A DNA stretch of 64,000 nucleotides, taken from assembly GCA_017309115.1 (NCBI GenBank), contig JAFLEF010000015.1, positions 1 through 64,000 on the forward strand, read 5' to 3'. Each line of letters begins with the position of its first letter. Position 1 is the stretch's first letter. The DNA is from Verrucomicrobiota bacterium (lineage in GTDB: Bacteria; Verrucomicrobiota; Verrucomicrobiia; Limisphaerales; UBA9464). Below, one piece after another: positions 6,798 to 14,023 of the stretch. A program made the position numbers and the translations under genes. The notes under the pieces were generated by a model, which worked only from the letters and a program-made list of their open reading frames with translations, was not told the DNA's origin and did not search any database.

Positions 6798-6992
6798 ATG
6801 ACCAAAGAACTCCAAGAACTCGCCAGAAAACTCACCGTTGCCAACGCGGGCGCCGTAGCTTTGGCCTCCGGATTCACACACGACGGAAACCGATTGCCCG
6901 GGGCAGGCCGGACACTCCGGAAGACCCTCGAAGCTGCCGCTGAAGCCGGCCGAATCGCGGAATCAGTTTTGAAAACCCAGGGGGCGAAGTGA
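6798..6992 (+). CDS. Small alpha-helical protein downstream of the helicase
   Basis: 64 residues (ATG 6798), Ala/Leu/Glu-rich and helical throughout: MTKELQELARKLTVANAGAV and later LRKTLEAAAEAGRIAESVL. The 63-aa protein at 26578 in element B has the same pattern (an N-terminal KxxELTxKVxxANAA helix and an ADRVL...EAAGELAR helix), so the two are probably homologous. Function unknown; location suggests a helicase-associated or regulatory role. Confidence 0.75.
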   Translation: MTKELQELARKLTVANAGAVALASGFTHDGNRLPGAGRTLRKTLEAAAEAGRIAESVLKTQGAK

Positions 6993-7453
6993 CGGCACAA
7001 CGACTGATCGAGGGAGTTGAAGGCTCAGAGCCTACCACGAACCGAGAGGACTCGGAAGGGTTCGACTGGGCCGAACTCGAACGCCTCATGGGGGAGGATG
7101 AGCTGGAGCCCATCGAGTACCAGCGTCTCGCGTTCGCCCTGGGTCGCATCCTGCGCTGGGTCATCCTGGGCAACGCTGCCGGTAGAAGCGCGGGCAATTC
7201 AGGCAGGTCCAAAGACCGGCGCCATGTCATCGCCGACCGCGTGCTAGCGTTAGCCTGGACCATCAACCCGGAGATCTTCGACGGGCGCCCCAGCCTCCGC
7301 ACCTTGGCCAAGCGCTACGGGGTCCACATGTCGGTAGCCTCCCGAACCGCGAGACGCGCAACCGCCGACTTCGGCCTCCAGAATCGGGAACAGATCGAAA
7401 TGCGGAAACGCACCAAACAGGAGCTTTCACCCGAGGAAATCCGGCGAAACTAA
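6989..7453 (+). CDS. Conserved element protein with C-terminal HTH
   Basis: 154 residues, starting at GTG 6989 that overlaps the previous stop (GTGA). The block FDWAELERLMGEDELEPIEY followed by QRLAFALGRILRWVIL and later ADRVLALAWTINPEIFDGRP is clearly homologous to the element B protein at 27077 (FDWEGLEHAMGEAELGPVEY, AMGRILRWLVL, ARRVLALAWTVTP). The C-terminal part, LRTLAKRYGVHMSVASRTAR, looks like a helix-turn-helix and is missing from the B copy. Probably a DNA-binding regulator specific to this element family. Confidence 0.85.
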   Translation: MTAQRLIEGVEGSEPTTNREDSEGFDWAELERLMGEDELEPIEYQRLAFALGRILRWVILGNAAGRSAGNSGRSKDRRHVIADRVLALAWTINPEIFDGRPSLRTLAKRYGVHMSVASRTARRATADFGLQNREQIEMRKRTKQELSPEEIRRN

Positions 7454-7462
7454 GTTCAGTTA

Positions 7463-7482
7463 GGTACACGGGGGACAATAGG
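7463..7482 (-). promoter_or_regulatory. Single iteron-like site between two HTH genes
   Basis: On the minus strand these 20 bases read CCTATTGTCCCCCGTGTACC, resembling the iteron-type unit of element B (CCAATTGCTCCCCATATGTG at 27396 and relatives). It sits at the equivalent location, between the HTH gene and the next small HTH gene, but in the opposite orientation. Possible operator for the downstream small-gene block. The match is partial, hence low confidence. Confidence 0.35.
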
Positions 7483-7498
7483 TGAAGGGCGAAAAACT

Positions 7499-7714
7499 AT
7501 GATCGACATTCCTCCCACAGCACTCGTGACGGTGAACGGCTTGGCCTCTGCGGCCGGTCTGCCGCCGTCTACGGTAAACCGCCGTCTCGAAAAACTCGGC
7601 ATCATCCCCGACGAAGAGCTTTTCCGGGGCCATCAGCCGGTCCAACCACTCTTCCGTGGTGACCGGGCCGCTCAACTCGTTCAGGCCCTGCTCGCTACTC
7701 CCCATGACCGCTAA
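7499..7714 (+). CDS. Small HTH-type protein
   Basis: 71 residues; ATG at 7499 after a purine-rich GGTGAAGGGCGAAAAA. The core ALVTVNGLASAAGLPPSTVN then RRLEKLGIIPDEELFRGHQP is a helix-turn-helix with an MerR/DNA-binding style recognition helix. The B counterpart (27496-27720) has the same elements (STAIRRLEKAGIKPDAFLKR). The 3' end overlaps the next gene by 11 bp. Likely a transcriptional or replication regulator; no closer family. Confidence 0.75.
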   Translation: MIDIPPTALVTVNGLASAAGLPPSTVNRRLEKLGIIPDEELFRGHQPVQPLFRGDRAAQLVQALLATPHDR

Positions 7715-8162
7715 ACAGCTTGCCGACGCCATCCTTTCCGGGGCCGAGACTCCCGCGATTCTGGATGAGGCCGAGACCGTGATGGTCCTGGCGGAGATCC
7801 GAGACCGGTGCCGGATCACACCTTCCTCAGCCGGTGAGACCGGAAGGCTTGCGGCCGACCTCGCCGCAGCAACCCAACGGGCTGATTCAGCCGAGGCAGA
7901 ACTCGCCAAGCTCCGGACGGAAAACGCCAAGCTGAAGGCCAAGGACGCGGACTTTGAAAACCGCGTTCACTTACGGGCAGCACAGGAACTCGTGCGCGTC
8001 GGAATCAGAGAATCGTCCGTGGCCAGTTCCCTCCCCACTTCAAAGCCGCCGACAATGACGGAAATTTGTCTCGCGGAAAAGGCGCGGATGGCAGCGACCG
8101 CACCCGTCCACCAACCCGTCCCGCCCGCCTCACAGTCAGTTGACGATGGCGACGAGGAGTGA
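7704..8162 (+). CDS. Coiled-coil element protein
   Basis: 152 residues. Residues about 55-95 form a strong coiled coil (heptads in LAAATQRADSAEAELAKLRT and ENAKLKAKDADFENR), followed by AAQELVRVGIRESSVAS and a Pro/Ala-rich tail. The B protein at 27717 has a longer coiled coil and a matching motif AAKMVVKYGIHDPR after it, so the pair is homologous. The ATG at 7704 overlaps the upstream gene by 11 bp. Phage scaffolding proteins look superficially like this, but nothing here proves that. Confidence 0.75.
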   Translation: MTAKQLADAILSGAETPAILDEAETVMVLAEIRDRCRITPSSAGETGRLAADLAAATQRADSAEAELAKLRTENAKLKAKDADFENRVHLRAAQELVRVGIRESSVASSLPTSKPPTMTEICLAEKARMAATAPVHQPVPPASQSVDDGDEE

Positions 8163-9001
8163 CCCGACCACCAACCGCAACCCGCAAACACGTTCACACG
8201 ATGCCAGACGATTTTGACGTTCCGACCAGCACCCCCGAGGCCAAGCCGCCGCCCGGGGAACCCGATACGAACCCCCGGCGCAAACCGGCCACCACGCCAG
8301 CCAGCTCCAAGGAGATCGCCCAAGCGGCGGAGAAACGTCGGGAGAGCTACGCAAAGGAACCCGCGCCAGTAGCTCCCGCCGATGCCGCCACGCCCGTTCC
8401 AGAGGCCCCAGACAGCCTGCCGGCAGATATGCAAAAAGCGGTCCTGCGGGCATGTCGAGCCGAAGCGCAAGCCCTGCTGAAAGCATACGCAATCTTCGTT
8501 GATCACGACGCGAAGATGTACGGGATCGTTGACGCTGAGTCGGCCCGGAAGCGACGCGACGCCCTCACCGAAAACATCACTCTGGAGAACTTCCAGGCCG
8601 TTTTGACGGAATGGACATTCTTGAGCGTGGTTGCTTCGAAACCGGATGGCTACGGCATGCTCTTGCGAGCGGTTGAACTTTGGCGGATGCGCCAATTCGA
8701 GCCCACCACTGAAGCCGCACGCGTGTTCTACCGGCGCATTGGTGAGGAAGTCGAGAAGCTCAAGACGCAGGCGGCAGAGGCGGAAAGGGGATTCTTCAGC
8801 CGCCTTTTTGGCGGAAAACAGACCGGCAAGAGCGCTGCCGCTGCTCTCGTCGCCCAACAATGCGAGCACCTAGCCCACGTCGGACCCCACTGGGACAACA
8901 GCCTTACTGAAGCAGTTCGCAATATCGGGTTCTGCGCTGCGGTGCATGTGCCCGGAACGTTGCTGGAACTCGCCCAGCAAGCCGTCGACCTGCCCGAATG
9001 A
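8159..9001 (+). CDS. Conserved element protein, Pro-rich N-terminus and helical body
   Basis: 280 residues from GTG 8159, which overlaps the previous stop (GTGA); ATG 8201 would give 266 residues. Residues about 15-90 are Pro/Ala/Thr-rich and probably disordered. The rest is helical, rich in Arg/Glu/Leu, with a Lys-Gln-Thr-Gly-Lys segment that is not a full P-loop. The C-terminal VHVPGTLLELAQQAVDL matches LLVPHNLVELARKALEL of the B protein at 28159, in the same position before the three-way-junction RNA. I do not recognise a family. Confidence 0.75.
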   Translation: MTRPPTATRKHVHTMPDDFDVPTSTPEAKPPPGEPDTNPRRKPATTPASSKEIAQAAEKRRESYAKEPAPVAPADAATPVPEAPDSLPADMQKAVLRACRAEAQALLKAYAIFVDHDAKMYGIVDAESARKRRDALTENITLENFQAVLTEWTFLSVVASKPDGYGMLLRAVELWRMRQFEPTTEAARVFYRRIGEEVEKLKTQAAEAERGFFSRLFGGKQTGKSAAAALVAQQCEHLAHVGPHWDNSLTEAVRNIGFCAAVHVPGTLLELAQQAVDLPE

Positions 9002-9009
9002 TGACCTTC

Positions 9010-9093
9010 GGTGCCCTGCCTCCCGCGCCTCGATTCATTAGACATGGGGTCTTGGCGCAGTCCGGTTGAGTGATCGGACGGAGGCAGGGCGCC
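9010..9093 (+). ncRNA. Candidate three-way-junction RNA of element A
   Basis: P1 pairs 9010-9023 (GGTGCCCTGCCTCC) with 9080-9093 (GGAGGCAGGGCGCC), 14 bp with one G-T. P2 pairs GCGCC (9025-9029) with GGCGC (9054-9058) and holds an inner hairpin AGAC-ATGGG-GTCT. P3 is GTCCG (9060-9064), a 10-nt loop GTTGAGTGAT, and CGGAC (9075-9079), directly against P1. Element B has the same three-helix layout at 28911-28981 with different stem bases but nearly the same P3 loop (GCTGAGTGGT). Either strand could be the RNA; the plus strand continues the upstream operon. No coding potential. Function unknown. Confidence 0.75.
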
Positions 9094-9400
9094 TTTCCCC
9101 TCTAAACCCGTGGAGATGTCGTCACCAGTCCAAACCGGAATCAAAAGCGCGTGGCGCCCCCGCCGGTGCGCAGGGTCCCCCCACCCATCCCCCGGGGTAA
9201 GGAATCTTTCTGATCAGCCCCCAGACTGCTCGTTACACGACCTAGCTACATTCTCGCAGCGGAAGTGAAAAATCGGATGTTCCATGAAATTCGAGTGCCG
9301 AGTCTTCCGCTAACAAATAAACGCCAACCGCTTACGAACGGCCGAAGGATTCAATCAGAGGTATAGGCCACCCCGTGAAGTCCGAACCCCAGTTTCCCTC
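9094..9400. other. Non-coding stretch with conserved CCCCCGGGGT block and a long hairpin
   Basis: No gene. Bases 9189-9209 (CCCCCGGGGTAAGGAATCTTT) match 28999-29021 of element B except for a 2-base gap and one substitution, at the same place after the three-way-junction RNA. AGCGGAAG (9258-9265) pairs with CTTCCGCT (9304-9311) across an AT-richer loop. A short GC-palindromic block conserved between elements would fit a packaging or nicking site, but nothing in the sequence proves it. Confidence 0.55.
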
Positions 9401-9772
9401 GTGAAAATGTTCCATAGACTCGCGCCGGACCCTTTCGGGTTGTCGTCGTTCGGGCAGTCCTGGTCGGGATTCTGGACCCCCCTACGGACCCCTGAATGTG
9501 CCCGGGATTGGGACGAGGCATTTGGTCGGACCACTCCCAACTTGGACGAGCCGAGCGATTGGCAGTTTGCCGCCCTCTACGAATCAGGGAGGCGGATCCG
9601 GTTTCTGGAATTCCGCAAACGGTCGCACCAGGGATGGCTGGCCGCGATGCACTCTGCCCGCACGGTCGATACGGGGGACCTGCTATCTCCCGAGCTCTTC
9701 GAACTTCAACAGCAGGCACACTTTTCCGCGCTCCGGCGCCAGTTCCAAAACCAAACCTCATCCAGGAAATGA
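9401..9772 (+). CDS. Hypothetical element protein
   Basis: 124 codons from GTG 9401 (an ATG lies two codons in). Trp/Phe-rich N-terminal half (SWSGFWTPLRTPECARDWDE) and a charged helical C-terminal half. No family recognised and no counterpart visible in element B. Stop overlaps the next start (ATGA at 9769-9772), which supports both genes. Confidence 0.65.
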   Translation: MKMFHRLAPDPFGLSSFGQSWSGFWTPLRTPECARDWDEAFGRTTPNLDEPSDWQFAALYESGRRIRFLEFRKRSHQGWLAAMHSARTVDTGDLLSPELFELQQQAHFSALRRQFQNQTSSRK

Positions 9773-9981
9773 CCGTTGAATTCTTGTTCCTCTCCGCCCC
9801 GGCTCCGACCGGCTTACCCGCCACCCATGACCTCGCCGTCCTGCCTCAACGGGGCGACCTCGTCACTTTCGTTGACGGAAGCCGGTGGGCAGTCAGTGAG
9901 ATCCAAACCGACGTTCGGGAATCCTCCGTGGCCGTAATCATCCACGTGGGACCTTACCTGGAACACCGGAACGCCCGGTAA
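9769..9981 (+). CDS. Small hypothetical beta-rich protein
   Basis: 70 residues from ATG 9769. The sequence RGDLVTFVDGSRWAVSEIQT then RESSVAVIIHVGPY alternates short beta strands, as in small SH3-like or phage structural accessory folds. The start overlaps the upstream stop by four bases. No family assignment. Its 3' end runs into a stretch that mimics a tRNA T-arm (see rejected observations). Confidence 0.6.
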   Translation: MTVEFLFLSAPAPTGLPATHDLAVLPQRGDLVTFVDGSRWAVSEIQTDVRESSVAVIIHVGPYLEHRNAR

Positions 9982-10014
9982 ACTGGTTGCCGGTTTGAAT
10001 CCCGGCTTCCCACG

Positions 10015-10362
10015 ATGAACCTTTCCCGACTCCCGCCGAACTGGAACATCCTCACGGATGGCGAGCGGCGGGAGGTTCGGGAGCTTCTGGACCTGCTGGA
10101 AACCCGTCCCCCGGGTCCGGTTGAGCTACGCGCCAAGGAGAGAATCCGGGACATCCTGGAGACCGCCGACGCGCGGGACCGCGCCCGTTGGCGATTCAGA
10201 GATCCGGCGATGCCGGCGATGACTCAGCGGAAAAACGGAGCAAGCGCGCAAAGCATTTGGACCATGCCCACGGCGAGAGCCACCCAAGTGAGGACAACAA
10301 CACGCTTCTGTGTCGCGTCGTTCGATGCGTTCAAATTCCTCATAGTCTCTTCAACTGACTGA
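10015..10362 (+). CDS. Small hypothetical protein, 3' end antisense to cargo gene
   Basis: 115 codons. The first 65 residues look protein-like: MNLSRLPPNWNILTDGERRE then charged helices (LLDLLETRPPGPVELRAKER). From about residue 70 on, the codons run antisense over the end of the minus-strand gene 10224-10571 and lose protein character. The original gene was probably cut by insertion of the minus-strand cargo and now ends in whatever frame follows. Confidence 0.5.
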   Translation: MNLSRLPPNWNILTDGERREVRELLDLLETRPPGPVELRAKERIRDILETADARDRARWRFRDPAMPAMTQRKNGASAQSIWTMPTARATQVRTTTRFCVASFDAFKFLIVSSTD

Positions 10363-10571
10363 ATCGTCCGAGCCATTTGAATGTGGTTTATCGTGAGGCC
10401 GCGAATTATCTCCCTTGGTTGAACTCCACCGTTTCTGACGCTGGCGGAGCAGAGGTGCTGAAGCCACTCCGCTAGTTTTTCTGGAGGGGCTTCAATAACC
10501 TTTCCGGTCTCGAATGCCAGATCCATCTCCGCCTTAACCATTCCAGATTTCTCATCCATGCCGAGATTCAT
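10224..10571 (-). CDS. Small membrane-anchored cargo protein
   Basis: 115 residues, minus strand. A soluble helical N-terminal part (IEAPPEKLAEWLQHLCSASV, then a heptad-like SVEETMRNLNASNDATQ) is followed by one C-terminal membrane segment (VVVLTWVALAVGMVQMLCAL). Base composition is clearly more AT-rich than the neighbouring element genes. Opposite orientation, lower GC and position near the end of the element mark it as cargo. Superinfection exclusion or another host-benefit role is possible; nothing in it is diagnostic. Confidence 0.65.
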   Translation of the reverse strand: MNLGMDEKSGMVKAEMDLAFETGKVIEAPPEKLAEWLQHLCSASVRNGGVQPREIIRGLTINHIQMARTIQSVEETMRNLNASNDATQKRVVVLTWVALAVGMVQMLCALAPFFR

Positions 10572-10615
10572 CGACAGCCAACTTCGATGTTCAAGGTTTT
10601 AGGCTCTATTCGTTC

Positions 10616-11230
10616 TCACTCGCCCAGCCATTTCGCCACCCGGATCTGGTCGTCGGGGTGCACTTTTTTCAATACTCGTTCATCATTTTTGATTCGGTCT
10701 TTACCGAGGTCAATGTAGTATAGTCCTCCACGCCTAACGAACCGCGCCTCACCAAGTTGAACGAAGTGAATCTCGCCGCTTTCACTATACTTAATAGTGT
10801 CTGTTTTTAATGGCTTTCCGGTAGTCAACCTCCTCCAAAAACCAGAAGCCCCGACATCCTGCTCGTAAGGCTCATTCATCACTCGGTCGAAGTCCCTGGC
10901 CCAATCCGGGTGCTTGGCTCGCATCTCCTTCTGCTCATTTAAGAACACCAATCCGGCATTCACTGTCACCTCGTCGTCAGAGAGGTCCTTCATGTGGGGA
11001 AATCTTTCTCGCATTAACACTACCACGGCGTTCGGCGGTCTTGTTGGCTTTTTGTTTGTGAATGCCACTGTTCGATCCATAACGAAGATAACTGCAATCG
11101 CGGCTGCAAAAACTACCATTTTTTGGGCTCTGGATGTCGAGAGGCCTAGACGCTTTCGGAATATCAAAACCAACCACGTGGCGAGGATTGAAAAAGCCCC
11201 CAACGCGACCAGATACAGGAACAGATTCAT
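10616..11230 (-). CDS. Two-TM membrane cargo protein
   Basis: 204 residues on the minus strand. Membrane segments at about 3-25 (LYLVALGAFSILATWLVLIF) and 38-55 (MVVFAAAIAVIFVMDRTVAF), then a cytosolic charged domain of about 150 residues ending KKVHPDDQIRVAKWLGE. AT-richer than the host and than the plus-strand element genes. It lies 44 bp upstream of the second cargo gene in the same direction, so the two are probably one transcript. No family recognised. Confidence 0.7.
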   Translation of the reverse strand: MNLFLYLVALGAFSILATWLVLIFRKRLGLSTSRAQKMVVFAAAIAVIFVMDRTVAFTNKKPTRPPNAVVVLMRERFPHMKDLSDDEVTVNAGLVFLNEQKEMRAKHPDWARDFDRVMNEPYEQDVGASGFWRRLTTGKPLKTDTIKYSESGEIHFVQLGEARFVRRGGLYYIDLGKDRIKNDERVLKKVHPDDQIRVAKWLGE

Positions 11231-11587
11231 GGCATTTGACCGTAGGTCGAAACATCCCGCATGACGCGACTCGAACCATCAAGCAATTTTTTCCGACCCG
11301 GACTGACAGTTTGCCGAGGTGCGAAACGCTGCCAACTGCCAACTCCCCCGTTCTGCCATGGTCAGCTTTGCGTCACTCAGTATCTGGTCACCGCCAAATC
11401 TATAGCTTACCCGAAGGCCTGGCGCCGGGTGTTCCGGTCCGGACCCTCAGGTTCTCGCATGGGTATTAGGAGATCGAGGAGACTGCCTCTCCGAACCGGC
11501 GAGGGATTCCCATCGCCATAAACCCGTTTGCCGGTTGAGTGCCGGCGCCGGAATCGGGGCGTGGCTTAGCCACCCTTGAGGCACCCG
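11231..11587. other. Non-coding stretch between cargo genes
   Basis: I see no convincing gene. The promoter of the minus-strand cargo pair must lie near 11231-11300 but no clear consensus is visible. The segment 11500-11580 is GC-rich with several short inverted GCCGG/CCGGC pairs and could hold terminators for the converging transcripts. Confidence 0.4.
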
Positions 11588-11797
11588 TCACTCCCACCCG
11601 ACGATTGGTCCATCGATGACTACCTCAAATGGCTCGTCAATTGGGCCAATCGTCCTGCCGCCCGGCCTGGGGCCAAACAAAACCGGAGGATTCTCCGCGA
11701 AGTGAACCTCGACGGGGCCGAGGTTGGGGAAGTGGCCTTTTAGGATCTTCCGGTTCCAGTCAATTCTGATGGGTCCGTTGAGCTTGATTTGTGTCAT
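11588..11797 (-). CDS. Small hypothetical cargo protein
   Basis: 69 residues; ATG at 11797 preceded by GAGGTG, a good ribosome-binding site, favours this start over the longer frame. Sequence MTQIKLNGPIRIDWNRKILK followed by beta-strand-like FPNLGPVEVHFAENPPVLFG and PIDEPFEVVIDGPIVGWE is compact and beta-rich. No family recognised. Third minus-strand gene of the cargo region. Confidence 0.55.
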   Translation of the reverse strand: MTQIKLNGPIRIDWNRKILKGHFPNLGPVEVHFAENPPVLFGPRPGGRTIGPIDEPFEVVIDGPIVGWE

Positions 11798-11904
11798 AGC
11801 ACCTCGTTTGTAGCATCCTCGTTCGCGAATCAAAGGGACAGTTTCTAGACTTTCTCACAATTGGTAGGTGTTGACGGCAGGTGTTGACTCTGTAGCTTGG
11901 TCCC

Positions 11905-12246
11905 GTGAAGAAGATCACGCGACAAGGGGCATGGGTGAAGCAACGCCGGCGGGAGTGGATTGCTTCCGGTCTGTGCCCTACGTGCGGCAAGGCGCGCGCA
12001 GAGGGCAAGAGCAAGTGCCGGGGGTGTCTCGACAAGGCAGCGGCCTGGAAACGCGCCACGAAGGCGCCTAAGCCCAAGGCGAGCCCTTTCCAAGTGACAG
12101 TTGCACCCGCTTCCCTCCGGGACCTGTCCGCGTGGATCTACGACAAACACGGGGCGGACCCAAGGTTCCGGGACGTGGCGCAAGCTCTGGCGGATGCTGC
12201 GGAGTCGATCAGGAGGTTGGAGAAGGGCCTTAAATCTAGTGACTGA
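11905..12246 (+). CDS. Small zinc-finger-like protein at the distal end of element A
   Basis: 113 residues from GTG 11905. Basic N-terminus, then a four-cysteine motif C24-x2-C27 ... C38-x2-C41 (LCPTCGKARAEGKSK then CRGC), a basic linker and a helical C-terminus. Two CxxC pairs ten residues apart indicate a zinc ribbon as found in phage and plasmid DNA-binding or HNH-associated proteins; no HNH residues follow, so nuclease activity is not supported. Ends just before a hairpin (12255-12288). Confidence 0.65.
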   Translation: MKKITRQGAWVKQRRREWIASGLCPTCGKARAEGKSKCRGCLDKAAAWKRATKAPKPKASPFQVTVAPASLRDLSAWIYDKHGADPRFRDVAQALADAAESIRRLEKGLKSSD

Positions 12247-12254
12247 GCAAGTGC

Positions 12255-12288
12255 CGGACTCTCAATCGGGAAAGGTTCCCTGAGTCCG
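12255..12288 (+). terminator. Hairpin after the last gene of element A
   Basis: CGGACTC (12255-12261) pairs with GAGTCCG (12282-12288), and GGGAA (12268-12272) with TTCCC (12276-12280). No T-run follows, so intrinsic termination is uncertain. Immediately behind are two GTGCTAC repeats (12290 and 12302) shared with the other end of the element. Confidence 0.4.
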
Positions 12289-12433
12289 TGTGCTACTTTC
12301 CGTGCTACTCACTCCTCCGGAATCTCTGACCCCATCGATTCAAGGGAAAAGTGCATTCCAGCCAATAAATACGGGGACTCCGTGATGATTCGGAGAAACA
12401 AAAAGGAATCCCATGAAAGTGCTAAAAACCGAT

Positions 12434-12471
12434 TTTTAAGTCCCCTGCGTCTGCCATTTCGCCACAGCGGC
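12434..12471. repeat. Attachment-site direct repeat of element A, distal copy (tRNA-Leu fragment)
   Basis: Identical to 1165-1202 over 38 bases and again ending exactly at the tRNA 5' end. Only the 5' half of the tRNA is present (no anticodon 3' side, variable arm or T-arm), so this copy is not a functional tRNA. It marks the junction back to the chromosome. Confidence 0.92.
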
Positions 12472-12835
12472 CCACAGAACTCATCTCGGCGCACCCCTCG
12501 GCCCGCCGAATCGGCAATGAGACAACCCATCCGCCAGCTCCGGTGAAACCGTTGCCCGCGTTGGTCGCCCATCGTCCGTCAGCGCGCTTTCCCAGAGGCA
12601 GGCGCCAACGGCCACCCATCCATACCGGCCGGCCAACCCGGGATGCAAGCCACCCGTGTCGGGAATCTCTCGTCGGTCCCTTTTGCCTGCAAAGCAGTTG
12701 AGAGTTGAGAGTTGAAAGTTGAGGGAAAAGACTTGGAATCCCAGCGCGCCATTCGGCGGGACACCAATGGCTCCGCGGAGCGTCGCCCCACCTGGCTCTG
12801 CTTGCTTACCCCGCTTACCGCTTGCCGCTTCTCAC
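12472..12835. repeat. Intergenic repeats: heptamer tract, REP-like palindrome, CTTACCG tract
   Basis: No gene in this stretch. AGTTGAGAGTTGAGAGTTGA (about 12698) is a 7-bp tandem repeat; ATGGCTCCGCGGAGCGTCGC (about 12768) is the REP-like palindrome; CTTACCCCGCTTACCGCTTG follows at about 12805. The first 220 bases are presumably the original upstream DNA of the tRNA-Leu gene, displaced by element A. This set recurs at about ten intergenic places in the window. Confidence 0.7.
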
Positions 12836-14023
12836 TTAGGCTTGGCGCTGACGCCGGATTCGGAGCCAAGAGGATGCTACGCCGAAGGCCAGCAGGCTCG
12901 CGGTCGCCGACAGCGGAGAGGCTTCCGGCACCGCGAAGTCAGTCACCAAGATCCCAACCGGCTCCCCATTTCGCGAGCCAAAGGCAATCAAGGCCGAGCC
13001 GTCCGCGGAAATGCCGTTGATCGACTCGAAGTTCCAGCCCGCCATATCCACCCCGCGGGACGCCAGCAACTCCTCAATGTCCAGCATTCCAGTCGCCTGA
13101 CTCCAGATGAACGCAGTGGGTGAAAAGCTGGAGTCGAACGTGGTGCCCCCGATGATCTGTCCATCCCCACTCACCGCGTTCGCTGAGCTGAAGAGTGTTC
13201 CGGGCAGCGAGCCGAGCGCCTGGGGTACATCGCCCAACCAACGAACAGCCTGAGCATCGCTAACCCCGGCGATGGCGGTTCCGTCCGCACTGAGGGCATA
13301 GGCGCCATCAAACGTGGAACCGGGCAGGAAGCCCAAAGGCTTCATTCCATCGGCCTGCGTCCAGCGAAAGATGCGACCGTCGCTGCCCACGTTTCCGTTG
13401 CCCACTATCACTTCGCCATCCCCGCTGATGGCGAGACCCAGCGAGTAGCTGCCGCCCGGGAGTACGCCCAAGTCCTGCATGCCGGCTTGGGTCCAACGAA
13501 AAGCGTGGGAATCGATTCCGTCGGAGGAGCTGTAGCCAGTTACGACCGATCCGTCGTAGCTTACTCCGGTGGATAGGGTCACGGGATTGGTTCCGCCAAG
13601 GCTTCCCAGATCCTCCATCACGCCGTTCTGGTAGCGAAAGGAAGCAAGATTGTAGTTGGGGTCGAAGGCAATCCCCACGACGGTCGAACCATTGCCGCTG
13701 AGGCCTGTGGGGATGGTAGCAAGGGTGAATCCCGGCAAAAATCCGATATCCTGAGCGCCACTGGCGCTGGTCCAGGTAAACCCTCGATCAATTTCACCAC
13801 TGGGAAGGACGTTACCGGCGGCGACAACGGAACCGTCGGCGCTAATTCCGGTGAGATGGCTGTAGAAGCCACCCGGAAATGGGGGGATGACTTGGAGGGT
13901 TTGGGCATGGGCGTAGGTCACTGCGGCGGCCAGGGAAAGAGCGGCGAGCGCTCGTTTCGGGTGACGCTTGGTGTACGGAAACTTTAACGGAGACGATCCT
14001 GGGTTGGATTGGCGGTGTTTCAT
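12836..14023 (-). CDS. HAF-repeat extracellular protein with PEP-CTERM-like tail
   Basis: 395 residues from ATG 14023, chosen because a signal peptide follows a basic N-region (ALAALSLAAAVTYAHAQ). The body consists of about eight repeats of roughly 40 residues with the pattern W-x-D/LG-LPG...AxGISADGSVVVG, as in HAF repeat proteins (for example DIGFLPGFTLATIPTGLSGN and DLGVLPGGSYSLGLAISGDG). The C-terminus VPEASPLSATASLLAFGVAS plus RIRRQRQA is a PEP-CTERM-type sorting signal: hydrophobic helix and a basic end. Probably exported and processed at the outer surface. Function of the propeller-like repeats is unknown. Confidence 0.8.
   Translation of the reverse strand: MKHRQSNPGSSPLKFPYTKRHPKRALAALSLAAAVTYAHAQTLQVIPPFPGGFYSHLTGISADGSVVAAGNVLPSGEIDRGFTWTSASGAQDIGFLPGFTLATIPTGLSGNGSTVVGIAFDPNYNLASFRYQNGVMEDLGSLGGTNPVTLSTGVSYDGSVVTGYSSSDGIDSHAFRWTQAGMQDLGVLPGGSYSLGLAISGDGEVIVGNGNVGSDGRIFRWTQADGMKPLGFLPGSTFDGAYALSADGTAIAGVSDAQAVRWLGDVPQALGSLPGTLFSSANAVSGDGQIIGGTTFDSSFSPTAFIWSQATGMLDIEELLASRGVDMAGWNFESINGISADGSALIAFGSRNGEPVGILVTDFAVPEASPLSATASLLAFGVASSWLRIRRQRQA

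Larger units (their letters stand above)
1165..12471. mobile_element. Element A: integrative, phage-satellite-like element in tRNA-Leu
   Basis: The element is bounded by a 38-bp direct repeat of the tRNA-Leu 5' half. It carries a tyrosine recombinase at the tRNA end, an excisionase-like HTH gene, an initiator-like gene and DnaB-like helicase, a train of small overlapping genes (many ATGA or GTGA junctions), structured non-coding DNA and low-GC minus-strand cargo near the far end. No capsid, portal, terminase or conjugation gene is recognisable. The gene order parallels element B (21735-32089). The chromosome's interspersed repeats do not occur inside. Inference: a replicating satellite or phage-plasmid-like relic that depends on a helper for any packaging. 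Confidence 0.85.

Noticed and set aside
7704-9001. Small terminase / scaffold identity for the coiled-coil protein and the following large protein
   Set aside because: Position before a possible packaging-like block made this tempting, but neither protein shows terminase HTH, ATPase or protease motifs; left as unknown.
9945-10014. tRNA-like sequence (GTGGGA ... CCGGTTTGAATCCCGG ... TCCCAC) at the end of gene 9769-9981
   Set aside because: The acceptor-like ends and a T-arm-like stem pair, but the D-arm and anticodon arm do not have canonical lengths and the T-stem needs an 8-base loop. It also overlaps coding sequence. Not annotated as a tRNA.
12434-12471. Second tRNA-Leu gene
   Set aside because: Only the 5' half of the tRNA is present; the anticodon 3' side, variable arm, T-arm and acceptor 3' strand are missing. 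It is the att duplicate.
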